Source: DASUAL01 sp035763805
Lineage (GTDB): Bacteria > Gemmatimonadota > Gemmatimonadetes > Gemmatimonadales > GWC2-71-9
NCBI GenBank assembly: GCA_035763805.1
Contig: DASUAL010000130.1
Coordinates: 1 to 20,873 of the forward strand
DNA length: 20,873 nt
Reading direction: 5' to 3'
The notes under the pieces are model-generated. The model saw only the letters and a program-made list of their open reading frames with translations, did no database searches and was not told the DNA's origin. The number at the start of each line of letters is the position of its first letter. Position 1 is the first letter of the stretch. A program made the position numbers and the translations under genes. Below, in pieces: positions 13,070 to 20,009 of the stretch.

Positions 13070-14998
13070 ATGATTGACCCCATCCGTCGTTTGCTGATCG
13101 AAGCCGGCCGCGCGAAGCAAACAAAGGTCTTCTGGCAGACGGCCAGCGGCATCCTGAGCGAGTGGGCGGGGGGGGCCCACGTCCAGCTCGTCTACAAAGG
13201 CCTCAACGAGTCGGGGACGGTGCGAGCCGGATCGCCCGGCACGGACGGCGAGACCTTCATCGCGGACTACCACGACGCGGACGGCCGCCATGTGGCGGCG
13301 ACGTTCCACGGGCTGCCGCAAGGCTTCCCCGGCGAGGTCCTGCGCTCCGGCGTGGAGATCGCCACCCACCTCGCGGTAATGGTGGCGCGCCGGGCGGCGC
13401 TCGAACGGGAGCGGCGGCTCGGCACCTTCCTGGTGGAGCTGTCGCGCTGGCTGCTGGCGGCGCCCGAACGGGAGCTGTTGCTGCGCTATACGCTGCAGAG
13501 CGTGGTCAGCCTGACGGATGCGCAAGGCGCGTTCGTGGCGCTGCGGCAGCAGGGCGGCGACACACTGCGGGTGGCGGCGACGGTGGGCCGGTGCGTCGAG
13601 TTCGAGGGGTTCGAGGTCGGCGTAACGGCGAGCGTGATGGGCCGGGTGGTGCGCACCGGGGAGGCATTGCTCACCGACAACATCCTCGCCGAGCCCGACG
13701 CTCAACTGGCGCTCAACCCCGCAGGCACGGCGCGAGGGGCGATGATCGCGCCGCTCAAGACATCGAGCGGCGTGGCGGGCGCCGTGGGCGTGGTCCGGTA
13801 TCTCCAGCCCGGCGTGGAAGATCCGCCCCACCCCTTCGGGCTCGTCGACCTGCAGTACCTCGCGGCGGTCGCGGCGTACATCGCTGGCGGGCTGGAGCTG
13901 TCCGAGGCCGTAACCGGTGCCCGGGCTGCGGCGGAGCGGGCGCACGCCATGGTGAACTCGAGCCCGCTCCCGCTCGCGCTCGTGGACCGCGAAGGCCGCG
14001 TCCAGCAGCTGAACCAGGCCGCGTGCCGCCTGTTCGGGATCGCCTCCGAGGCGCAGGCGCTCGGCGCCCACCTCGAGGCCCTGGGGCTCTCCCCGAGCGA
14101 GATCCCGTTGCGGCTCGCGCTGGCGCGGCCGCAGGTCGGCGAGCCGTGGCATGGCCGCGTGCTGGTCAGCCAGCCGTCGGGAGACCGGCGGATCTGCGAC
14201 TGCACGGTCACCGGGCTATCGGGGGTGGGACCGGACAACCTGCTCGTCGCGCTGTATGACCGCACCGACGAGCTCCGCGCCCAGCGCGAGCTGATCGCTC
14301 GTGAGAAGCTCGCCACCGTCGGCGAGATCGCCAGCGGCGTGGCGCACGAGGTCAATAACCCGCTCGCGGCCATCCGCATGGAGGCGGAGCTGCTCGGCCG
14401 GGCGAGCAAGGATACCGAGACGAGCACGACCGCCGCGACCATACAGCGCGAAGTGGACCGCGCCGCCCGGATCGTGCGCAGCCTGCTCCGGCTGGCCCGC
14501 CGCGCCGACACCACGCCGACGCGGGTGCAGATCAACGATCTGGTGCACGACGTCGCCGAAATCCGCCAGCGCGTGCTGCGCGTGGAGAGCGTCGAGTTCC
14601 GCACGCGGCTCGACGACGCTGCGCCCGCCGTCCTCGGCCTGGGGCAGGAGCTGCAGCAGGTGGTGATCAACCTCGTGACCAACGCCGAGTACGTGGTGCG
14701 CGGGCGCAACCCCGCAGTCATTCAGCTCAGTACGCAGGCGCGGGAGGGTTGGGTCCGATTGGTGGTGGAGGACTCGGGGCCCGGGATCCCGCCCGAGATC
14801 CGCGCGCGGATCTTCGACCCGTTCTTCACGACCAAGGGCCCCGACGAGGGCACCGGCCTGGGACTCGCGATCTGCCAGCGCGTCGTGACTGAAGTGGGCG
14901 GCAAGATCTGGCTGGAGGACTCCGAGCTTGGCGGGGCGAAGTTCGTGGTGGAGCTGCCGGCCGCCCCCGAGAGCGTCGACACGTTCACGATCGGCTGA
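13070..14998 (+). CDS. Soluble hybrid-sensor histidine kinase with GAF and PAS domains (NtrB-type core)
   Basis: This 642-residue kinase has no membrane segment. After an N-terminal region resembling a degenerate GAF (about 15-105) comes a GAF domain (117-278) and a PAS domain (about 288-402). The kinase core follows: H-box GVAHEVNNPLAAI with phospho-acceptor H426, N-box NLVTNAE (534-540), G1 DSGPGIP (568-574), F-box FDPFFTTK and G2 GTGLGLA (594-600). All catalytic motifs are intact. No response regulator or receiver domain is encoded within several kilobases, so it is an orphan kinase; NtrC-type regulators are the usual partners of this core. The GAF and PAS domains suggest a cytoplasmic small-molecule, redox or light signal, but no cofactor-binding cysteine or haem ligand stands out. 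The ATG 13070 follows repeat array 3 without an SD. Confidence 0.93.
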   Translation: MIDPIRRLLIEAGRAKQTKVFWQTASGILSEWAGGAHVQLVYKGLNESGTVRAGSPGTDGETFIADYHDADGRHVAATFHGLPQGFPGEVLRSGVEIATHLAVMVARRAALERERRLGTFLVELSRWLLAAPERELLLRYTLQSVVSLTDAQGAFVALRQQGGDTLRVAATVGRCVEFEGFEVGVTASVMGRVVRTGEALLTDNILAEPDAQLALNPAGTARGAMIAPLKTSSGVAGAVGVVRYLQPGVEDPPHPFGLVDLQYLAAVAAYIAGGLELSEAVTGARAAAERAHAMVNSSPLPLALVDREGRVQQLNQAACRLFGIASEAQALGAHLEALGLSPSEIPLRLALARPQVGEPWHGRVLVSQPSGDRRICDCTVTGLSGVGPDNLLVALYDRTDELRAQRELIAREKLATVGEIASGVAHEVNNPLAAIRMEAELLGRASKDTETSTTAATIQREVDRAARIVRSLLRLARRADTTPTRVQINDLVHDVAEIRQRVLRVESVEFRTRLDDAAPAVLGLGQELQQVVINLVTNAEYVVRGRNPAVIQLSTQAREGWVRLVVEDSGPGIPPEIRARIFDPFFTTKGPDEGTGLGLAICQRVVTEVGGKIWLEDSELGGAKFVVELPAAPESVDTFTIG

Positions 14999-15010
14999 AA
15001 CCGGCCGGTC
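14989..15010. terminator. Possible short bidirectional terminator between kinase and membrane-protein genes
   Basis: GATCGGC and GCCGGTC can pair over 7 bp (one G-U) around an 8-nt loop, overlapping both convergent stop codons. There is no T-tract on either side, so this is weak. Confidence 0.2.
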
Positions 15011-15374
15011 AGTGCTCCAGGATGCGCTTGCGGTACAGCGCGAGCGTCACGAGACCGGAGGCACCCAGCGCGACGAGCAAGGTCGAGAGGCGCCAGTCGA
15101 GCCCCAACCACGCCGCCCCGACCAGCCCGGCGAGGAGCCAGCCGACGCTCGCGATCACGCCCAGCAGCACCACTTCCCTGCGCGCCATCAGGATGCCGAA
15201 GACGTAGCCCCAACTGAACCCGCACACCAGCAGGAACAGAATGCCCTGGGGGATCTTCACCGGGTCGATCAAGTTGAGCACGCCCGCGAAGACGCAGAAC
15301 AGGCCGAGCACGGTGTAGCTCGCGAGGTGCAGAGAGAGCGGCAGTGGGACGGTGCCCATGCGGTTGAAGGTCAT
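15009..15374 (-). CDS. Small four-helix membrane protein of unknown function
   Basis: The ATG at 15374 gives 121 residues with about four hydrophobic segments: ASYTVLGLFCVFAGVLNLI, ILFLLVCGFSWGYVFGILM, VVLLGVIASVGWLLAGLVGAAW and STLLVALGASGLVTLALY. It ends in a basic tail (YRKRILEH). I do not recognise the family; it has no catalytic motif and resembles small uncharacterised inner-membrane proteins. TATCTT lies 6 nt before the ATG, and TTGGCG 18 nt further upstream makes a fair promoter, so the mRNA is probably leaderless. The reading frame extends a further 12 codons upstream, but that would run through the promoter and the repeats. It shares a divergent promoter region with the acetyltransferase. 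Confidence 0.75.
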   Translation of the reverse strand: MTFNRMGTVPLPLSLHLASYTVLGLFCVFAGVLNLIDPVKIPQGILFLLVCGFSWGYVFGILMARREVVLLGVIASVGWLLAGLVGAAWLGLDWRLSTLLVALGASGLVTLALYRKRILEH

Positions 15375-15380
15375 AGCGCT

Positions 15381-15410
15381 AAGATAGACGCCAAGATGCG
15401 AAGACGCCAA
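15381..15410. promoter_or_regulatory. Bidirectional promoter region of the membrane-protein and GNAT genes
   Basis: On the minus strand, -35 TTGGCG (15405-15410) and -10 TATCTT (15381-15386) are 18 bp apart, and the ATG follows 6 nt later. On the plus strand the overlapping TAAGAT (15380-15385) could serve as a -10 for the GNAT gene, giving a leader of about 24 nt made of the 8-bp repeats. Confidence 0.45.
15387..15410. repeat. Three 8-bp tandem units in the divergent promoter
   Basis: GACGCCAA, GATGCGAA and GACGCCAA lie head to tail. They overlap the -35 of the minus-strand gene and the leader of the GNAT gene. Confidence 0.65.
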
Positions 15411-15415
15411 GTTGC

Positions 15416-15928
15416 ATGAGGGTGACGGTGCGAGCGACGCGGACCTACCTCGAGCTGAAGGATCCGGGCCAATTCCAGCCTGCGTTCGGCGCCTTTCCCG
15501 ACGTGGTCATCGAGCGTGTGACGCGTCCGACGGCCGACCTCTACCGCCACTGCTACCGCACCGTGGGCGAGGCGTACCACTGGCGGGATCGCTGGGACTG
15601 GACGGACGACGAGATCCGCGGCCATCTCGCGCAGCCTGGGATCTCGCTGCACGTGGCGACCCGAAAGGACACCCTCATGGGGTGGTACGAGTTGCGCCGC
15701 GTCCCGGACGACGACTCCGTCGAGATCGCGTATTTCGGCCTGGCGCCGGGCGCGATCGGCCGGGGCCTCGGCAAGCACGTCTTGTCGTGCGCGGTGCGCG
15801 ATGCGTGGGCGCTACACCCGAAACGCGTGTGGTTGCACACCTGCACGCTCGACCACCCCGCCGCGCTCCCAAACTACCTGGCGCGCGGGTTCGTCGCCTA
15901 CAAGACGGAAGAGTACGAGGTCCGGTAA
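15416..15928 (+). CDS. GNAT family N-acetyltransferase
   Basis: This 170-residue protein has the GNAT acetyl-CoA pyrophosphate loop at 110-121 (APGAIGRGLGKH, fitting R-x-x-G-x-G/A), preceded by the beta-strand SVEIAYFGL. The C-terminal part contains the usual ALPNYLARGF segment, where an N-Y-x-x-x-GF pattern precedes the final strands. An unusual aromatic and acidic stretch, YHWRDRWDWTDDEI (54-67), may shape the acceptor site. The acceptor (protein N-terminus, small amine or antibiotic) cannot be deduced. The ATG at 15416 has no strong SD; GTG codons two and four residues later are alternatives. The stop codon TAA is the first three bases of a 14-bp inverted-repeat arm. Confidence 0.88.
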   Translation: MRVTVRATRTYLELKDPGQFQPAFGAFPDVVIERVTRPTADLYRHCYRTVGEAYHWRDRWDWTDDEIRGHLAQPGISLHVATRKDTLMGWYELRRVPDDDSVEIAYFGLAPGAIGRGLGKHVLSCAVRDAWALHPKRVWLHTCTLDHPAALPNYLARGFVAYKTEEYEVR

Positions 15929-16046
15929 TGCGGAATGCGAAATTCGCAATGCGGATTGTATCGGCCGGAGGTCGAGCGCGACGGTCTGCCGCGGGGATCG
16001 AACACGCCCCTTAAACCCCGCATTCCGCACGCCGCATTCCGCATTA
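15926..16046. repeat. 14-bp inverted repeat pair with related inner copies
   Basis: TAATGCGGAATGCG (15926-15939) is a perfect reverse complement of CGCATTCCGCATTA (16033-16046). Additional copies of the AATGCGG / CCGCATT word lie inside both arms (15948-15954 and 16018-16028). The arms enclose about 93 bp without an evident gene. The left arm includes the GNAT stop codon. Confidence 0.8.
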
Positions 16047-16056
16047 AGTTTTGAGC

Positions 16057-16440
16057 GTGAACTCCCACTTCACCCTGACCCGCAAGCACAAGCTCATCAT
16101 CGCCGGCGTGCTTGTCGCGCCCCTCCTGCTCTTCGGTCTCTATACGTGGGTGGCCCTGACCTGGAGCTACTCGAGCGGCGAGCGCGCCGGGTACGTGCAG
16201 AAGTTCTCGAAGAAGGGCTGGATCTGTAAGACGTGGGAGGGCGAGCTGGCGATGGTGTCCATTCCGGGCACCATGTCGGAGAAGTTCTATTTTTCCGTAC
16301 GGGATGACGCAGTGGCGGAGCGGGTCAACCAGACAATGGGTAAGCGCGTGGCATTGACGTACGAACAACACCTGGGCGTTCCGACGACCTGCTTCGGCGA
16401 GACGCAATACTTCGTCGTCAACGTCAAGGCGGTGGAATGA
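16057..16440 (+). CDS. Small single-pass membrane protein upstream of aconitase
   Basis: GTG 16057 gives 127 residues; a TTG at 16051 would add two. One N-terminal membrane helix (LIIAGVLVAPLLLFGLYTWVAL) follows a basic start (TRKHK), so the remaining 95 or so residues should face the periplasm. The soluble part contains GWICKTWEGELAM and ends with a beta-rich region (KRVALTYEQH, QYFVVNVKAVE); I recall similar hypothetical proteins in other bacteria but no function. Its last codons overlap the aconitase start as ATGA, so the two genes are cotranscribed and translationally coupled. A link to central metabolism is possible but unproven. There is no clear SD at either start. Confidence 0.78.
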   Translation: MNSHFTLTRKHKLIIAGVLVAPLLLFGLYTWVALTWSYSSGERAGYVQKFSKKGWICKTWEGELAMVSIPGTMSEKFYFSVRDDAVAERVNQTMGKRVALTYEQHLGVPTTCFGETQYFVVNVKAVE

Positions 16441-19226
16441 CGACCTCGAACAGCTTCGGCAGCCGCGCCCGGCTCGCCGTCGGCCGGCGCAGCTTCGAGA
16501 TCTTCCACCTCGACGCTCTCGAGCGGCGGGGATTCCCGGTCAGCCGTCTCCCCTATTCGCTCCGGATCCTCCTCGAGAACCTGCTGCGCCGCGAGGACGC
16601 CCAGACCGTCCGCGCGGACGAGATCGAGAAGCTCGCGCGCTGGGACCCGAAGAAGATCCCCAACGACGAGATCGCGTTCATGCCGGCGCGCGTGCTGATG
16701 CAGGACTTCACGGGCGTGCCGGCCGTCGTCGACCTCGCCGCGATGCGCGACGCGATGCGGGCGATGGGCGGCGACCCGAAGAAGGTGAACCCCCTCCTCG
16801 CCGCCGAGCTCGTCATCGACCACTCGGTGATCGTGGACGAGTTCGGCACGCCCACCGCGTTTCAGGTGAACGCCGATCTCGAGTTCCAGCGCAACCGCGA
16901 GCGCTACGCCCTGCTCCGCTGGGCACAGCAGGCGTTCGCGGGGTTCCGGGTCGTGCCGCCCGACACCGGCATCGTGCACCAGGTGAACCTCGAATATCTC
17001 GCGCGCGTGGTCTGCGCGACCGCGGGGGACGGGGCGACTCCACAGGCGTACCCCGACACGCTTGTGGGCACCGACTCGCACACCACGATGATCAACGGTT
17101 TGGGCGTGCTGGGCTGGGGCGTCGGCGGCATCGAGGCAGAGGCCGCCATGCTCGGCCAGCCGGTCTCGATGCTCATCCCCCAAGTCGTGGGCTTCCGGCT
17201 CACGGGAAAGCTCGCCGAAGGGGCGACCGCCACAGATCTCGTGCTCACCGTGACCGAGCTGCTCCGCAAGAAGGGTGTGGTCGGGAAGTTCGTCGAGTTC
17301 TACGGGCCCGGCATCACGACGTTGCCGCTCGCCGATCGAGCGACCATCGGCAACATGGCGCCCGAATATGGGGCCACCGTGGGGATCTTCCCCGTGGACC
17401 AGGAGACGCTGCGCTACCTCGAGTTCACCGGCCGCCCCAAGGAGCAGCTGCAGCTGGTCGAGGCCTACATGAAGGAGCAGGGCCTGTTCCATTCGGCGGG
17501 CGCGCCCGAGCCGCTGTACTCGGACACCCTGGCACTCGACCTCGGTACGGTCGAGCCGAGCCTCGCGGGCCCGCGCCGGCCGCAGGACCGGGTGCCGCTG
17601 CGCGACGTGGCACGCAGCTTCCACCTGGTCCTGCCGGCCCTCATGAAGCCGTCCTCGCCCGTGGCACCCTCCTCGAACATGGGGCGCTGGGAGGCCGAGG
17701 GAGGGGGGGGCGGCGTGGCGACCGCCGTCGAGGCTCCACCCCAACGCCGGACGCACGTCGACCTGACGCTCGAAGGCGCGACGCACCAGCTGCGGCATGG
17801 ATCCGTGGTGATCGCCGCGATCACGAGTTGCACCAACACATCGAATCCGTCCGTGATGGTCGCGGCGGGCCTGCTCGCGAAGAAGGCCGTCGACAAGGGG
17901 CTCAGGTCGCAGCCGTGGGTGAAGACCAGCCTCGCCCCCGGATCGAAGGTCGTGACCGACTACCTCGCGCGGGCGGGGTTGACGCCGTACCTGGAGCAGC
18001 TGCGCTTTCACCTCGTCGGCTACGGCTGCACCACGTGTATCGGGAATTCGGGGCCGCTCCCGGAGCCCGTGTCGGCGGCGGTCGCAGAGGGCGAGCTGGT
18101 CGTGTGCTCGGTGCTCTCCGGCAACCGCAACTTCGAGGGCCGGATCCAGCAGGAGGTGCGCGCGAACTACCTTGCGTCGCCGCCGCTCGTCGTAGCCTAC
18201 GCGCTCGCGGGGCGCATCGACCTCGACATGCACACCGAGCCGCTGGGCACCGGGAGAGACGGCAAGCCGGTCTATCTCCGTGAGATCTGGCCGTCGGCGC
18301 AGGAGGTGGACGCCGTGATCCGGTCGTCGGTCAAATCGTCCATGTTCAGCAAGCAGTACAGCGAGGTCTTCAAGGGGGATGAGCGCTGGAACGGCCTCCC
18401 CGTTCCGGCGGGCGATCGGTTCGTCTGGGAGCCGGACTCGACCTACATCCGCCGGGCGCCGTACTTCGACGGCATGCCGGAGACGCCCGGGCCGATCCCG
18501 GACATCCGCGGCGCGCGCGTGCTCTGCCTGCTGGGCGACAGCATCACCACCGATCACATCTCCCCCGCCGGCTCGATCCGCAAGACCAGCCCGGCCGGCC
18601 AGTACCTGCTCGAGCACGGCGTCGAGCCGAAGGACTTCAACTCCTACGGGTCGCGACGAGGCAACCACGAAGTGATGGTGCGCGGCACGTTCGCGAACAT
18701 CCGCCTCAAGAACCTGCTCGCCCCCGGCAGCGAGGGCCCGGTCACGGTCCGTCTCCCGGACGGGCAGCAAATGACGATCTACGACGCCTCAGTGAAGTAC
18801 CAGGCGGAAGGCGTGCCCCTGCTCGTGATCGCGGGAAAGGAGTACGGCTCGGGCTCCTCGCGCGACTGGGCTGCGAAAGGCCCGCGCCTGCTCGGCGTAC
18901 GCGCGGTGATCGCCCAGAGTTACGAGCGGATCCACCGATCGAACCTCGTCGGCATGGGGATTCTGCCGCTGCAGTTCCTTCCCGAGCAAACGCCCGAGTC
19001 CCTGGGGCTCAGCGGCCAGGAGACCTACGAGATCAGCGGGCTCGCGGACATCCTCCGCGAGGGTTTCCCGCGCGGCAAGGAGCTGACCGTGCAGGCAATG
19101 CGCCCCGACGGGAAGACGATCACCTTCCGCACGACCCTGCGGATCGATACGCCGCAGGAGCTGCAGTACTACCGGCACGGCGGCATCCTCGAATACGTGC
19201 TGCGGCAGCTAGCGGGGAGGCCCTAG
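16437..19226 (+). CDS. acnA: Aconitate hydratase A
   Basis: This 929-residue enzyme interconverts citrate and isocitrate in the TCA cycle using a 4Fe-4S cluster. Cluster ligands are C465 in SCTNTSNP and C531 and C534 in GYGCTTCIGNSG. Other family blocks are present: MQDFTGVPAVVDLAAMR (88-104), VGTDSHTTMINGLGVLGWG (210-228), the swivel-domain GDSITTDHISPAG, NSYGSRRGNHEVM, and the RNA or substrate-loop region GKEYGSGSSRDWAAKGP. Length and layout match the AcnA/IRP1 class rather than AcnB. A low-complexity insert around 416-437 (EAEGGGGG) includes a run of eight G bases (17703-17710) but the frame is intact. The ATG at 16437 overlaps the preceding stop and has a purine-rich SD (AAGGCGGTGGA). A strong hairpin follows the gene. 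Confidence 0.97.
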   Translation: MTTSNSFGSRARLAVGRRSFEIFHLDALERRGFPVSRLPYSLRILLENLLRREDAQTVRADEIEKLARWDPKKIPNDEIAFMPARVLMQDFTGVPAVVDLAAMRDAMRAMGGDPKKVNPLLAAELVIDHSVIVDEFGTPTAFQVNADLEFQRNRERYALLRWAQQAFAGFRVVPPDTGIVHQVNLEYLARVVCATAGDGATPQAYPDTLVGTDSHTTMINGLGVLGWGVGGIEAEAAMLGQPVSMLIPQVVGFRLTGKLAEGATATDLVLTVTELLRKKGVVGKFVEFYGPGITTLPLADRATIGNMAPEYGATVGIFPVDQETLRYLEFTGRPKEQLQLVEAYMKEQGLFHSAGAPEPLYSDTLALDLGTVEPSLAGPRRPQDRVPLRDVARSFHLVLPALMKPSSPVAPSSNMGRWEAEGGGGGVATAVEAPPQRRTHVDLTLEGATHQLRHGSVVIAAITSCTNTSNPSVMVAAGLLAKKAVDKGLRSQPWVKTSLAPGSKVVTDYLARAGLTPYLEQLRFHLVGYGCTTCIGNSGPLPEPVSAAVAEGELVVCSVLSGNRNFEGRIQQEVRANYLASPPLVVAYALAGRIDLDMHTEPLGTGRDGKPVYLREIWPSAQEVDAVIRSSVKSSMFSKQYSEVFKGDERWNGLPVPAGDRFVWEPDSTYIRRAPYFDGMPETPGPIPDIRGARVLCLLGDSITTDHISPAGSIRKTSPAGQYLLEHGVEPKDFNSYGSRRGNHEVMVRGTFANIRLKNLLAPGSEGPVTVRLPDGQQMTIYDASVKYQAEGVPLLVIAGKEYGSGSSRDWAAKGPRLLGVRAVIAQSYERIHRSNLVGMGILPLQFLPEQTPESLGLSGQETYEISGLADILREGFPRGKELTVQAMRPDGKTITFRTTLRIDTPQELQYYRHGGILEYVLRQLAGRP

Positions 19227-19242
19227 TCATTTCCTCCCGTTC

Positions 19243-19296
19243 GAGGCGCCATGAGAAGGAAACGGCGCCTCAGGTGTCGAAGACCCTGGGGCGCCG
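19243..19296. terminator. Hairpin terminator between acnA and the cytochrome c gene
   Basis: CGGCGCCTCAGG (19263-19274) pairs with CCTGGGGCGCCG (19285-19296) over 12 bp with one G-U, and the inner GTC-GAA-GAC extends the stem. A competing stem forms between GAGGCGCC (19243-19250) and GGCGCCTC (19264-19271). On the minus strand the hairpin is followed by TTTCCTTCTC, a T-rich tail, so it best terminates the cytochrome transcript. It also lies 37 nt after the acnA stop and may act both ways. Confidence 0.6.
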
Positions 19297-19329
19297 CTTC
19301 CGTGCTGGCGCGAATCACAGCGGGGGTCG

Positions 19330-19995
19330 CTAGGGCTTCAAGGTCCGGACATACGCCAGCACCTCACGGACCCTGTCGGGTTCCAGGATCGCCGCGAACG
19401 CCGGCATACCGCCGCGGCCGTTCGTGATGACCCGGAACAGTGAGTCGTCGCTGAACTTCGCCAGCCGTGCGGCGTCGGTGAGGTTTGCCGGCGGAGGGTT
19501 CAACGCCGCGGCAGCGGGACCGTTACCCTTGCCGCGTTCGCCGTGGCACACCATGCACTGCGACCTGAAGACCTCCCCGCCCTCAGCCCTGCCCTCAGCC
19601 GGGGTACAACACGATGAGGCGGCTGGAAAGTACGCCATCGCCCCCCTGCTTGCGAGCATTATCGGCGTCGGTTCCGTGCGAGCGGCCGCGGTCCCGCCGG
19701 GCCTCGCTTCGCGCCCCCGCGCTCCGCCCACGAGAAACTCCCGCACGGCCTGCGCTTCGTCCGGCGTGAGCCGCGCGACGAGCGTCATGTGGGCGACGAC
19801 CGACTCCCACTGCCGCGCGTCGTACGCATCCACGGCGCGTGCGCGGTGACAACGGCTGCAGTTAGCGCCCCAGACCTCGGCGCCGCTCGGCTTCTGCCGC
19901 TGCGCCGCTCCCGGTGGGACGAGCAAGACGAGGAACAGCGCCCCGAGCCCCGTAAGGCGCGCCGGCGTGGAGACCCATTCTCGTAGTGCGAACAT
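19330..19995 (-). CDS. Exported cytochrome c with two CxxCH motifs
   Basis: This 221-residue protein has a Sec signal (LTGLGALFLVLLVPPGAAQ) and two haem sites: CSRCH at 46-50 and CMVCH at 147-151. The C-terminal domain is a class I cytochrome c with the axial methionine in GGMPAF (M197). The N-terminal domain is short, with M70 in VVAHM as a possible ligand, and resembles small photosynthetic-type or quinohaemoprotein-like cytochrome domains. The linker (about 95-140) is low-complexity and contains an unpaired CC at 129-130. The ATG at 19995 has GGGAG 7 nt upstream. It lies 14 bp after the barrel gene and is probably cotranscribed, suggesting a periplasmic electron carrier working with an outer-membrane pore. 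The direct redox partner is unknown. Confidence 0.88.
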   Translation of the reverse strand: MFALREWVSTPARLTGLGALFLVLLVPPGAAQRQKPSGAEVWGANCSRCHRARAVDAYDARQWESVVAHMTLVARLTPDEAQAVREFLVGGARGREARPGGTAAARTEPTPIMLASRGAMAYFPAASSCCTPAEGRAEGGEVFRSQCMVCHGERGKGNGPAAAALNPPPANLTDAARLAKFSDDSLFRVITNGRGGMPAFAAILEPDRVREVLAYVRTLKP

Positions 19996-20009
19996 GCTCG
20001 TCTCCCTTC

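Noticed and set aside
13168..13175. Runs of eight G bases in the kinase (13168-13175) and in acnA (17703-17710), considered as phase-variable tracts
   Set aside because: Both frames are intact and runs of this length are expected by chance at this GC content; no other sign of phase variation.
16287..18770. Minus-strand open frame of 827 codons within acnA
   Set aside because: Antisense shadow caused by high GC; acnA on the plus strand is certain.
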